Below are positions 26,846 through 35,509 of a DNA stretch of 64,000 bases, piece after piece. Position numbers and translations under genes: made by a program. Source of the stretch: Armatimonadota bacterium (GTDB lineage Bacteria; Armatimonadota; Fimbriimonadia; Fimbriimonadales; Fimbriimonadaceae); assembly GCA_018268315.1 (NCBI GenBank), contig JAFDWU010000002.1, positions 203,636-267,635 of the forward strand. Reading direction: 5' to 3'. The notes beneath the pieces are model-generated. The model saw nothing but the letters and a program-made list of their open reading frames with translations. It did not search any database and had not been told where the DNA came from. Position 1 is the stretch's first letter. Each line of letters opens with the position of its first letter.

Positions 26846-28135
26846 ATGCTAACGCCATTTGTTTTTGTGCTTTCTTGCTTAGCCCCGGCTTCTCAAGGCG
26901 ACCACCTCTCTCTCGATCAAGCGCTCAAGCTGGGCAAAGACCGAAATGCAACCATTCAGTCCGCCCTCCACACCCTCGAAGCAGCGCGACAGCGAGTTAC
27001 GCTGGCAAAAGCGGCATTCTTCCCTTCTGTCACGCTCGATGCGAGCTATCAAGACAGCAAGGTCACGGACTACACGTTGGTGAAGCCCAACCGAACCACG
27101 CTGCTAAACAGCGGAACTTCGGCAAGCGCCAACGCCGCGTGGACCCTGCTGGATACCGGAGAAAGGATCACGAGACTCGAGCAGTTCCAAGCCTCCTACC
27201 GCTCGGAGGAGTTCAGCTCCCTTCAAACCTTGCGCGGAACCCTGGTCACGATTTACACGCAATACCTTGACGCAGTCCGTTCACAAGAACTGGAAAAGGT
27301 CTCGCAAGCAGAGGTTGAACGGGCCAAGAAGGTGTATGAACAGGCGGTGGCTCAAGCCAAATATGGCGCAGCCGCGGAGAAAGACACGCTCCAGCCCCAT
27401 GCCGACGAGTTGAACGCCGAAGTCAACCTGCTAAGTTCTCAGAACCAGTCTTTTCGAACAAAGGCGAACCTGAAAGCCACCATCGGTATGACGAGCGCAG
27501 ACACGCTCCCTCTGCTCGATCCAATCCCCTCAACGGTGGATGTGGCAGGGGTCGGCACTGACAGCGAGGAGGTAGCGTACGGCCTTGCAAACCGGGCGGA
27601 CCTTCAGTCTCAGCGGCAGCAGGTTGCCTCCCTTCATGCTAGCTATGAGCAGGCACGTATTGCTTCCGGCCTCACTTTCGCATTCGATGTAAACGCCTCA
27701 AGGCGCTACCTGGCGAACAACCAATACCAGCCGGTCGCCAGCCTCAACTTCTCCTATCCGCTCTTCGATGGCGGTGCGCTGCGGGCTGCTGCAAGAGCGG
27801 CAAAATCAACCGAGGAAGCCTCGGCGCTCTCGCTTAAGCAGTCTGAGCTGCAAGCGCAGTCAGACATCCTCGCGAACTTGAACGACTTGCGACTGTACGC
27901 GAAGACGGTCGATGCCGCGAAAGCCGCTCTCGATGCCGCCCAGGTGAACTTTGACAAGACGTTCCGAGCGCGCCAGCTTGGCGCGGCGGGAGTTGACGCG
28001 GTTACCCTTTCAACCGCTCAAGTAACACTGGTGACGGCCCAAACCAACCTGATCCAAGCTCAATACAACTATGCGGTTGCTTACGCCAACTATCGACTAC
28101 TGACGGGCCGCACGGTCCCGGGTGAGACTCAGTGA
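26846..28135 (+). CDS. TolC-family outer-membrane efflux protein
   Basis: The 429-residue protein has a short signal peptide (LTPFVFVLSCLAPASQG) followed by the TolC opening LSLDQALKLGKDRNATIQSA, FFPSVTLDASYQDSKV, and a second, internally repeated half ending in QLGAAGVDAVTLSTAQVTLVTAQTNLIQAQYNYAVAYANYRLLTG. TolC proteins form trimeric channels through the outer membrane, supporting a diderm host. A TAAAGT box lies nine bases before the ATG. The GTG of the following ABC ATPase overlaps its stop. Confidence 0.9.
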   Translation: MLTPFVFVLSCLAPASQGDHLSLDQALKLGKDRNATIQSALHTLEAARQRVTLAKAAFFPSVTLDASYQDSKVTDYTLVKPNRTTLLNSGTSASANAAWTLLDTGERITRLEQFQASYRSEEFSSLQTLRGTLVTIYTQYLDAVRSQELEKVSQAEVERAKKVYEQAVAQAKYGAAAEKDTLQPHADELNAEVNLLSSQNQSFRTKANLKATIGMTSADTLPLLDPIPSTVDVAGVGTDSEEVAYGLANRADLQSQRQQVASLHASYEQARIASGLTFAFDVNASRRYLANNQYQPVASLNFSYPLFDGGALRAAARAAKSTEEASALSLKQSELQAQSDILANLNDLRLYAKTVDAAKAALDAAQVNFDKTFRARQLGAAGVDAVTLSTAQVTLVTAQTNLIQAQYNYAVAYANYRLLTGRTVPGETQ

Positions 28136-28866
28136 AAGAGCTAATCGAGATGCACGGCATCACGAAAGACTACGAGATGGGCCAGAACGTCGTGCATGCT
28201 CTGCGGGACGTGAACCTCACCATCAAAGAAGGCGAGATGGTGGCGATTATGGGACCGTCCGGTTCAGGCAAATCCACGCTGATGAACATCATAGGCTGTC
28301 TCGATAGGCCGACCACTGGGCAGTATTACTTGGCGGAAGAGGAGGTCAGCCGACTTGGGGACAACAAGCTTGCCGACATCCGCAACAAGCGGCTTGGCTT
28401 CGTATTCCAGACCTTCAACCTGCTTCCGCGCACATCTGCGCTCAAGAACGTGGAGTTACCGCTGATGTACGGGGGCATGCGTGACCGCCCGCGACTGGCC
28501 CGCAAAGCTCTGGAGTCGGTTGGATTAGGCGACCGAGTCGACCACCGTCCGAACGAACTATCTGGCGGACAGCAGCAACGAGTCGCGATCGCGCGCGCGA
28601 TAGTCAATGAACCGGCAATCATCCTCGCCGATGAACCGACCGGCGCTCTTGACACCCGCACCAGCGAAGAGATCATGGGGCTATTTCAAGAACTGAACCG
28701 AGCGGGGAAAACCGTGATCATCGTCACGCACGAGGACGAAGTCGCCCACCACTGCAAGCGCATCATCCGATTTCGAGATGGCCGCATCGTCAACGACGAA
28801 CTTGTTGCCGATCCGATTATCGCGAGCGTGAAGCCGGAAGCCGAAGTGCCCGCGTTTAAGCTCTAA
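28132..28866 (+). CDS. MacB/LolD-type ABC ATPase
   Basis: The 244-residue ATPase has Walker [10 protein letters not shown], the LolD/MacB hallmark [30 protein letters not shown], signature [14 protein letters not shown] and Walker [13 protein letters not shown]. Members of this group drive MacB-like mechanotransmission permeases, which together with an adaptor engage TolC. Here the ATPase is coupled to tolC by a GTGA overlap, but neither an adaptor nor a MacB-like membrane subunit is adjacent: the next gene is a kinase on the other strand, sharing four bases at the stops. Confidence 0.92.
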   Translation: MKELIEMHGITKDYEMGQNVVHALRDVNLTIKEGEMVAIMGPSGSGKSTLMNIIGCLDRPTTGQYYLAEEEVSRLGDNKLADIRNKRLGFVFQTFNLLPRTSALKNVELPLMYGGMRDRPRLARKALESVGLGDRVDHRPNELSGGQQQRVAIARAIVNEPAIILADEPTGALDTRTSEEIMGLFQELNRAGKTVIIVTHEDEVAHHCKRIIRFRDGRIVNDELVADPIIASVKPEAEVPAFKL

Positions 28867-30650
28867 CCGCCGAGCACAATCAGATACTCCGACGCCACTT
28901 GCTTTCCGCGCGATCCTGCCGGGGCAATCGCCATCGCAGCATAAAGCTGTTTCCTGGCCTCGGTCTTGTCGCCAAGCTGTGCGAGCACCTTCGCAAGCTC
29001 AACAAGGCTTAGGCAGCTATTCTCGGCATATTGCCCGTTGCTCAAAGAGTCCTTTTCGATTGTGCTGGCTCGTTGCCAATAGTTTGCCGCGCGTTCAAGC
29101 ACCTTCTTCCGCTCTCCCAAATCCGGCTCAACCTTTGCCCGCTGGTCGTAGAGCGAGGCAAGGCTCACACACGCCGAACTCCTATTCGGATCATGCTTGA
29201 GGGAATTCAAAAGATTGGATTCTTCGCCGGTTACATCGTTTAGTGAGTGAAGATCCGCCGCCTCTTCTTCATAAAGCTGCGCCAGCGTCGCATTTTCCCG
29301 TGCTATCTGATCAACGTCCTTCGTTTCGTTTAGCTGAGATTCGAGAAGCCGAATCTGCTGATCACGAGGCATGTCCTGGGCGGAACTAGGCGCTTGCTGC
29401 GCAGGCGCTTTTGAATTTGGCGCCGTATAAGAGGAAGCATATTTCACAACCATGAAAAGGCTTCCAAAGACTGCTCCAACGGCAAACAGGCCAATAAGAA
29501 CACGCCCAATCGTGTACCTCGCCTCAGGACTGAAAGCCATCTTCCGCGGAGGAGGCGGGTAGTAGATTGGAACTTGCGTCTGGTTCGTTCCAAACCCGGT
29601 CACTTGGTTGTAGCCTTGCGGCTGGGGTGGTTGGTAGGGTACGCCCAGCGGCGCCTGGTAAGGCGTTCCCACCGAAGGAGTGTAGGGGGTGACGTTGGGC
29701 AGATATGGGTTTACCACCGGAGGCGGCGTCATCGGCGGCTGGCTGTACGCATTCGCCGGATACAGGCTTTGACCGTAGGTATAGGTTGTGTTGGAGGGCA
29801 GAATCGTAGGATCGCTGTCATACGGCATGACGGCAGGCTTCATGCCTTCGGTAATCGCCTTCGCCATCGCCTCCGCACTGGGGTAGCGCATGCCCGGAGT
29901 CTTGTCGAGCGACTTTGCGATCACGTTCCACAGGCCAACTTCCACCTGCTGGGGCCGCTGCGGCTCCTTGTTCATGATCGCGTAGGTGATGGACACCACG
30001 CTATCGCCCGCAAATGGCTTTGAACCCGCCACCATCTCGTACAGCATCACGCCAACGCTGAAGAGATCGCTTCTGGCGTCGATCTCCTTACCCACCACCT
30101 GCTCAGGAGACATGTAGCTTGGTGTTCCAAACACCTGCCCGTCCATCGTCAGGTTTGGCTCGAAAGTGAGCCGCGCAATTCCAAAATCCGTGATCTTGAC
30201 TTTGCCGGTGGAAAGAATCTGGATGTTGTCCGGCTTGATGTCGCGGTGGATAACTCCCTTTTCGTGCGCGTAGCCGAGGCCAGCAAGCACTTCCTGGGTG
30301 ATCTCAACCGAGCGATCAACCGGAAGGAAGCCCTTGGTATCGATTTCGTTGCGAAGGGTATGGCCGTCCAGATACTCCATCGCGATGTAGTACCGATCGC
30401 CTTCCTGCCCCACTTCGAACACCGTCATGATGTTCGGATGGGTGAGGCTGCCAACCGCGCGCGCCTCGCGCATGAATCGCTTGATTCTCTCTTCTTGCTG
30501 GACCGGACTTGATCCAGAAGGCATCGCCAACTCTTTGATGGCGACACGCCGGTTCATCGCCGGATCGTATGCCTCGTAGACGATGTCGTTCGAGCGCGCG
30601 ATCTCCCGGATGATCTGGTACTTGCCTAGAGTCTGGGGAGGCGTATTCAT
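28863..30650 (-). CDS. Membrane-anchored Ser/Thr protein kinase with TPR-like extracytoplasmic domain
   Basis: The 595-residue protein has a PknB-type kinase domain (10-275): invariant lysine in VAIKEL (Lys39), catalytic HRDIKPDN (Asp137), DFGIARL and GTPSYMSPEQ. The glycine-rich loop is missing its glycines (IARSNDIVY in place of the usual GxGxxG). A Pro/Gln/Tyr-rich linker follows (290-370), then one membrane helix (VLIGLFAVGAVFGSLFMVV) and a C-terminal helical region with TPR-like repeats facing out. It may phosphorylate partners read by the FHA proteins at 7573-10121. Four bases overlap with the convergent ATPase. Confidence 0.93.
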   Translation of the reverse strand: MNTPPQTLGKYQIIREIARSNDIVYEAYDPAMNRRVAIKELAMPSGSSPVQQEERIKRFMREARAVGSLTHPNIMTVFEVGQEGDRYYIAMEYLDGHTLRNEIDTKGFLPVDRSVEITQEVLAGLGYAHEKGVIHRDIKPDNIQILSTGKVKITDFGIARLTFEPNLTMDGQVFGTPSYMSPEQVVGKEIDARSDLFSVGVMLYEMVAGSKPFAGDSVVSITYAIMNKEPQRPQQVEVGLWNVIAKSLDKTPGMRYPSAEAMAKAITEGMKPAVMPYDSDPTILPSNTTYTYGQSLYPANAYSQPPMTPPPVVNPYLPNVTPYTPSVGTPYQAPLGVPYQPPQPQGYNQVTGFGTNQTQVPIYYPPPPRKMAFSPEARYTIGRVLIGLFAVGAVFGSLFMVVKYASSYTAPNSKAPAQQAPSSAQDMPRDQQIRLLESQLNETKDVDQIARENATLAQLYEEEAADLHSLNDVTGEESNLLNSLKHDPNRSSACVSLASLYDQRAKVEPDLGERKKVLERAANYWQRASTIEKDSLSNGQYAENSCLSLVELAKVLAQLGDKTEARKQLYAAMAIAPAGSRGKQVASEYLIVLGG

Positions 30651-30747
30651 TGGGGGCCGAAGAGAATAACTTTCAAGACGCGCAAACCACCGCAGTCGTT
30701 TTAAACCCGCTTGCCGCGTCCCCTATATTATTGGTTTAGGAGGGTCG

Positions 30748-30777
30748 ATGAAAAGGTTGCGGCATCGCTTAACCTAA
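30748..30777 (+). other. Possible nine-codon leader ORF upstream of the CAP-domain gene
   Basis: A perfect AGGAGGG ribosome site (30739-30745) is followed three bases later by an ATG and nine codons (MKRLRHRLT) ending in TAA. The peptide is strongly basic. It lies in the 224-base gap before the CAP-domain gene at 30875. Further along, a GAAAGGGG element just before that gene's start can fold with TTTTTCG into a small hairpin that would cover it. Whether the leader is translated is unknown. Confidence 0.3.
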
Positions 30778-30874
30778 AGAAATTGCCGGGTTATTCTTCG
30801 TCTCGCAGCAGCAACAGTACTACAGCCCCTCTGATGCGGTAGAAAGGGGGTTATCCGAAAGGGGATTTTTCGTT

Positions 30875-32014
30875 ATGCGCTTTGCGCGATTTGTGGGAGT
30901 CTTGTTAGCGTGGGGGTCCAGCCTTCTGGCCGCATCGGCCTATGCCCGCGATGCCGTCGGCTTTAGCCGGGGCTACGGGCCACGTTCCCGCGTCCTCTAT
31001 GCCCGCCCGACCGTCGAGTGGCAGGTTTGGGCTCAGGAAGGTTCTCACATCACGTCTTATCGCATGCGCGTGAATGGCGCCGTCGTGCCCGCAAGGTACG
31101 ACGAGCAAACCAAGACGATGCGCTACACGCCGCCTGCGCCCTTGTCCCCCGGCAGCTACGACGTTAAGTGCGACGTTGAGGTGGACGGCATCCTGCGCAT
31201 GGATCGCCACTGGAGTTTCGACGTCCACTCAGACGCCGTTCCTGAATTACAGCAGCCGAGCGAGGCGCAACTAGCCTTAATGGCGGAAGTGAATCGGTAT
31301 CGCCGAGACCTTGGGCTTCCGGATTTCAAGATTGATGCGCGCCTTGCCTCAGCCGGTGCAGGTCACGTGAAATACCTCGTCCTGAACAACCGAAACGGGC
31401 ACCAGGAACTTATTGGAGACCGAGGCTTCTTTGGCCAAATCCCTCAGGAGCGTCTAGAGGCCTACGACTTCCTCGGCGATTCGTGGGAATGCGTGGCATA
31501 TGGCGACGACTCAATGCATGATGCGGTTCGAAGCGTCTTTGACGCGCCCTATCACCGAATTCCCTTCATGCAGCCGGGCGAACTCATCGCGGGCGGGGAT
31601 TTTGGCGGCAAGCGGGTGGCGCTTGAGTTTGAAATGGTCCACACGCGTCAGACCGTCGTGTCCCCTGCCGATGGCCAAACGGGAATTCCCTGCTCATGGC
31701 GCAATTCCGAGCATCCAAGTCCTTTGGTTGGGCGCGAAGTCTACGGCGCGGTGGGCTACCCAATCATGCTTTGCCACTTCAACCCCAACGACAAGCCCAT
31801 CAAGGAAGTCACGGCAACGCTGACCATGAACGGAGAGTCGATCCCCTGCTACTTGAACACCCCAGAAACCGACTCCAATCTCAAATTCGCGCTCATTCTG
31901 ATCCCGGAAAAGCCGCTATCGCCGATGACGAAGTACACGGTGGACGTGCAAGCAAAGAACGACCTCGGTCAGCAGGTTCGGCGGCGGTGGAGTTTCACGA
32001 CTGGACCCTCCTAA
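30875..32014 (+). CDS. Secreted CAP-domain (SCP/PR-1-like) protein
   Basis: A 379-residue protein with a signal peptide (RFARFVGVLLAWGSSLLAASAYA). An Ig-like domain (about 40-125) is followed by a CAP domain (about 130-260): QLALMAEVNRYRRDLGLPDFKIDARLASAGAGHVKYLV, NGHQE and a SMHDAVRSVFDAPYHRIPFM segment, then a second Ig-like bacterial domain (ITxTFNPxxG-type, around 285-379, ending RRRWSFTTG). CAP proteins are found widely outside the cell; no enzymatic role is established. Stop codon region overlaps the convergent sigma gene by four bases. Confidence 0.8.
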   Translation: MRFARFVGVLLAWGSSLLAASAYARDAVGFSRGYGPRSRVLYARPTVEWQVWAQEGSHITSYRMRVNGAVVPARYDEQTKTMRYTPPAPLSPGSYDVKCDVEVDGILRMDRHWSFDVHSDAVPELQQPSEAQLALMAEVNRYRRDLGLPDFKIDARLASAGAGHVKYLVLNNRNGHQELIGDRGFFGQIPQERLEAYDFLGDSWECVAYGDDSMHDAVRSVFDAPYHRIPFMQPGELIAGGDFGGKRVALEFEMVHTRQTVVSPADGQTGIPCSWRNSEHPSPLVGREVYGAVGYPIMLCHFNPNDKPIKEVTATLTMNGESIPCYLNTPETDSNLKFALILIPEKPLSPMTKYTVDVQAKNDLGQQVRRRWSFTTGPS

Positions 32015-32862
32015 GGGTTCAGCAGCTCGCGAAGACGGCGGCGCTGCGCCAGCAAGCGTAGCTTTTTGATCGCCTGAACTTCGATTTGGCGGATTCGCTC
32101 TCGAGTGAGTTTGAGTTCCTGAGCCACATCTTCCGTTTGGGAGTCTTGCCCATCCATCTCAAAGCGAACGCGAATCACGCGTTGCTCACGGTCGTTCAGC
32201 TCGCGAACGATGTGCTTCAGTTCTTCGGTGATCTCCCCGCTAACCGCTGATGCCTCCGGGTTCGGCTGGGCGTCATCGCGGATCAGCGCGCCGAGGGTCA
32301 TCATCGAGCCGTCGCTGACTGTCATGTCCAAGCTCAGAAGGTCTTGCGAGGACTGCACAATGCGAAGCAGCTTATTGGGGCTGATACCCATAGCAAGAGC
32401 GATCTGCTCGGGGCTCGGCTCTCTGCCAAGCTCACGGGAAAGGCGCTGTCTTTCGCGCTCAATGCGGCGCAACGATTGTGAAACGTGGGCGGGAAGGCGG
32501 ATGGCCTTGGCTTTGTTATCGATGGCGCGGCCGATTGACTGGCGAATCCAATGGGTTGCGTAAGTTGAAAACCTAAACCCCTTGTCGGGGTCGAAGCGTT
32601 CAACTGCCTGCATAAGGCCGATTGCGCCTTCTTGAATCAGATCTTCGAGAGAGAAGGCGCGGCTTCGATAATTGCGGGCGATGTTGATCACCAACCGCAT
32701 GTTGCTTTCAATGAGCCGCTTCTTGGCGGTCTCGCACCCAGCACGAGCTTGACGCGTCAATTCGGCTTCTTCTTCAGGTCCAAGAAGAGGCATCTGTGTC
32801 AACCTCGCCAAGTAACTCGGCAGGCCATCATCTGATTGATGCAGGTGTGGATTAACGCTCAT
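32011..32862 (-). CDS. RNA polymerase sigma factor, sigma-70 group 2 (RpoD/SigA-like)
   Basis: The 283-residue protein has sigma region 1.2 (PSYLARLTQMPLLGPEEEAELTRQAR), region 2 (RLIESNMRLVINIARNY, LEDLIQEGAIGLMQAVERFDPDKGFRFSTYATHWIRQSI), region 3 (RLPAHVSQSLRRI) and region 4 (LNDREQRVIRVRFEM ... LKLTRERIRQIEVQAIKKLR). The short size and lack of a long non-conserved region place it among alternative vegetative-like factors. Upstream, 32863-33123 (261 bases) holds no gene that I can support; it is AT-richer and must contain the promoters of this gene and the divergent SpoIIM-like gene. Confidence 0.95.
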   Translation of the reverse strand: MSVNPHLHQSDDGLPSYLARLTQMPLLGPEEEAELTRQARAGCETAKKRLIESNMRLVINIARNYRSRAFSLEDLIQEGAIGLMQAVERFDPDKGFRFSTYATHWIRQSIGRAIDNKAKAIRLPAHVSQSLRRIERERQRLSRELGREPSPEQIALAMGISPNKLLRIVQSSQDLLSLDMTVSDGSMMTLGALIRDDAQPNPEASAVSGEITEELKHIVRELNDREQRVIRVRFEMDGQDSQTEDVAQELKLTRERIRQIEVQAIKKLRLLAQRRRLRELLNP

Positions 32863-33123
32863 GCTTTATGCTTCGTGCAGCATTGCAGGCTGCAAACAAA
32901 ACCAATAGGCAATAACTGTGCCAACGCGCTCATTGTCATAACCCGTCCGTGTTCAATTTGGACGGCAAATCAAAAAGAATGTTTCAAAAACAAGGATACT
33001 CTAACAGGTCCAAGTCATAGATTGCCATTTACCCTAGAATACGGCTGGGATACCCTATCGCGAGGTATGTTTTCAACGCGTTAGAACTTTTCGTCAAATT
33101 CTCGTGAAAATACTGTTTCTCCA

Positions 33124-34107
33124 ATGAACGAACAGAATTTCGTACAAAAGCGCCAGCAGGACTGGGCAAGATTGCATGAGCTCGGACTTCGGGCTGAATC
33201 GAGCCTGCGGAAACTCTCGGATGAAGAGATAACCGAGTTCATCAGCCTTTACCGCAAAGCTGGGCGCGACTTAACGATTGCGCGGACCCAAACCACCAAC
33301 CCCACGCTAATCCAATTCTTGAATGACTTGGTGGGCGGGGCCTACACCACCTTCCACACCGCCAAGCGACGATCACTCGGCGACGGGATCCGGCATCTGC
33401 TAGACACTGCAACTGACACCGCGCGCCGAAACAAATATTTCCTGATCGTCTCCGTCGGCCTCTTCCTCGGGGCAGGCATTTTCTCCTTCTGGCTGATGAT
33501 CACCACGCCATCAACGCGCACGGCGCTTGAACCGGGGATGATGGGCGACCTTTTCAAACAGTGGAAGAAAGGAACATTTCCCGAACGGGGCCTTGGGCAG
33601 TCGGCGACCATGTGGTCCCTCTACTCCTCCCACAACCCCGAGGTAGCCCTCTTGGCCGCCGCTTCTGCGGCAGCATCGTTTGGCCTGATCACGGTGATGC
33701 AGCTGATACAAAACGGATTCATACTCGGGGCCCTCAGCTACGAGATGCAAACGGTAGGCAAGCTGGGGTTCCTTTTCGCCTCGATTCTTCCACACGGTGT
33801 GCCCGAACTCAGCGGCCTAGTTTTCTCAGGAGCCGCCGGTTTGCGCATGGGCTATGCGCTGATCAATCCCGGGCGATTCTCCCGTTGGCGAGCCCTGGGA
33901 ATGGCGGGGCAGGACGCGATTACCTTGACCTGCACGGCTATTGCCCTCATGTTCATCGCCGCTCCGATTGAAGGGTTTTTCAGCTTCAACCCGGTATTCT
34001 CCTCGCCGATCAAGGTTGCCGTCACGATCGTCGAGATCATCGCCTGGGCAGCGTTCTGGAAGTTCTATGGCCGCGCGCCATCAACCGGTGATCAAGTAAG
34101 CCAGTAG
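33124..34107 (+). CDS. SpoIIM-family membrane protein
   Basis: A 327-residue protein with a cytoplasmic N-terminus (about 1-100, ending AYTTFHTAKRRS) and then about five membrane helices. The pattern NKYFLIVSVGLFLGAGIFSFWLM, LITVMQLIQNGFILGALSYEM, and ILPHGVPELSGLVFSGAAGLRMG is the stage II sporulation protein M family, which is widespread in non-sporulating phyla. In sporulators SpoIIM helps septal peptidoglycan remodelling; here the role is unknown. A TACTGT box lies seven bases before the ATG without a clear ribosome site. It overlaps the convergent CPBP gene by 27 bases. Confidence 0.88.
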   Translation: MNEQNFVQKRQQDWARLHELGLRAESSLRKLSDEEITEFISLYRKAGRDLTIARTQTTNPTLIQFLNDLVGGAYTTFHTAKRRSLGDGIRHLLDTATDTARRNKYFLIVSVGLFLGAGIFSFWLMITTPSTRTALEPGMMGDLFKQWKKGTFPERGLGQSATMWSLYSSHNPEVALLAAASAAASFGLITVMQLIQNGFILGALSYEMQTVGKLGFLFASILPHGVPELSGLVFSGAAGLRMGYALINPGRFSRWRALGMAGQDAITLTCTAIALMFIAAPIEGFFSFNPVFSSPIKVAVTIVEIIAWAAFWKFYGRAPSTGDQVSQ

Positions 34108-35445
34108 CAGCGTCGCCCCGTTATGCACCGCATGCAAAACGAACGAGGGGATAAGCGATTGGGAACGGTAGGTGAGATAGGCGCTCGCGGCGCCGATGCA
34201 AGCAAGACCAGGCCACGCCGGGATGCCGGTCGGGTGAATTGAAGCAAATATTAGGCTACTCACCACCACGCCAAGCGCTCTGCTCTTCAGCAACCCCTGA
34301 AGCGCAGGGCTGAGCGAGGCGCGAAACATCACTTCTTCAAACAGGGGGGCCTGGATTGCCGCCGCAACAAAGAGACTGACCAAGAGCATGATCGAAGGCT
34401 TGCTTGCCAGTTCGACCGAAATCGGGTGCTCCGGCGCGGGGAGCTTCGTGAACACCTTGAGTGAAACGCCTTCGACGAGAAGGATAATGGGTTGCACGGC
34501 AATCCAACCCCACAACCCGAGACCCACATTGCGAACCCCATCTTTCAAATGGATGCCGTAGTCAGAGAACTGATCCGTTTTGCCCCAGAGCGGAGTTTTG
34601 ATCAAGACAAACGGTGCGATGCCAAGCAAAACGGAGCGCAGCAGGAGCGTCATCCAGATTGCTTTGAACGGCGGTATCAGCGAGACGATAAGGAAGACTA
34701 AAAGGAGCTGCAGTGCCCGCATAGCCAGGCGATCTGCGTTTGCGCCATTCACCGGTCGGCCAAAGGGTGTATCTGGCAGCGGCTTGGCCACGAACACGAG
34801 AGCGACGATGAGCGCGATGACGCCCAAGAACTCAACGACAACCGACATCCCCAGACCAAACAGCAAACCTACCGCTTGGTCATTCGGAATCACGTTGTTT
34901 CTCAAGGTGCGATCACCCGCCCGAAGAAATGCGTGAGCAACCGCCAGACGGTCGACCATCTTGTCGGACGTGAGCACGCGCTGGAGCCTTTCGGCTTCGC
35001 CCTTTGTCATCGGCTCGCTATAGACCAGTGCAAACTGCCGGTCCCGGAAATTATCCGAAGCGTTCAGCGTCTTCAGGTCAGCCTGCGACGCCTTGCCGGT
35101 TGCTTCAAAGTCAATCACCGCGCGATATCGCGCGACTTCCGCCTCAGGCCCAGAAGTGCGGTCGATGTCCTTCTTAATATCGTCAAATGGTTTTCGCGTG
35201 CCGACTCCAGGAAATATAGGCATTACTTGCCCAGTTGCGACCGCGATCTTAAGCTGCGTTTCAAAGCTGGATTCTTCTTTCCATCGCTTGGTGGCAGCGC
35301 GATTCGGGGAAAAGTAGTCGTAAAGCTGCCCCACGATGAGCAACGCAAAGATGAAGGCGAGAACAGCCCACACGATGGGTCGGCGTGGCTCGTTTTGGAT
35401 GAGAGGGGGGGCCGGGGGCGATAGCTCGAAGACAGGGGGCTGCAC
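34081..35445 (-). CDS. CPBP-family intramembrane glutamic endopeptidase
   Basis: A 454-residue protein starting at GTG 35445 with a Pro-rich cytoplasmic tail, one helix (PIVWAVLAFIFALLIVGQL), an extracytoplasmic region of about 150 residues, and then the eight-helix CPBP core. Catalytic motifs are LFEEVMFRASL (EExxxR), LIFASIHPTGIPAW (FxxxH) and FVLHAVHNGATLL (HxxxN/H). CPBP proteases (Abi/Rce1-related) cleave within membranes; in bacteria many are linked with peptide or stress functions. GGAAG sits just before the GTG. Confidence 0.9.
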   Translation of the reverse strand: MQPPVFELSPPAPPLIQNEPRRPIVWAVLAFIFALLIVGQLYDYFSPNRAATKRWKEESSFETQLKIAVATGQVMPIFPGVGTRKPFDDIKKDIDRTSGPEAEVARYRAVIDFEATGKASQADLKTLNASDNFRDRQFALVYSEPMTKGEAERLQRVLTSDKMVDRLAVAHAFLRAGDRTLRNNVIPNDQAVGLLFGLGMSVVVEFLGVIALIVALVFVAKPLPDTPFGRPVNGANADRLAMRALQLLLVFLIVSLIPPFKAIWMTLLLRSVLLGIAPFVLIKTPLWGKTDQFSDYGIHLKDGVRNVGLGLWGWIAVQPIILLVEGVSLKVFTKLPAPEHPISVELASKPSIMLLVSLFVAAAIQAPLFEEVMFRASLSPALQGLLKSRALGVVVSSLIFASIHPTGIPAWPGLACIGAASAYLTYRSQSLIPSFVLHAVHNGATLLLAYLITG

Positions 35446-35509
35446 TACTTCCGTAAATTGTGACCGCTTTCAACCCTAACCGTTAGGGACTATGTAAACT
35501 TCCCCATGT

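Noticed and set aside
30778..30874. Riboswitch (cyclic-di-GMP or similar) upstream of the CAP-domain gene.
   Set aside because: No GEMM or other class core sequence is present; only a weak local hairpin is seen.
32836..33084. 82-residue ORF between the sigma factor and the SpoIIM-like gene.
   Set aside because: It overlaps the sigma start antisense, has no ribosome site and resembles no protein family; the region is more likely promoters.
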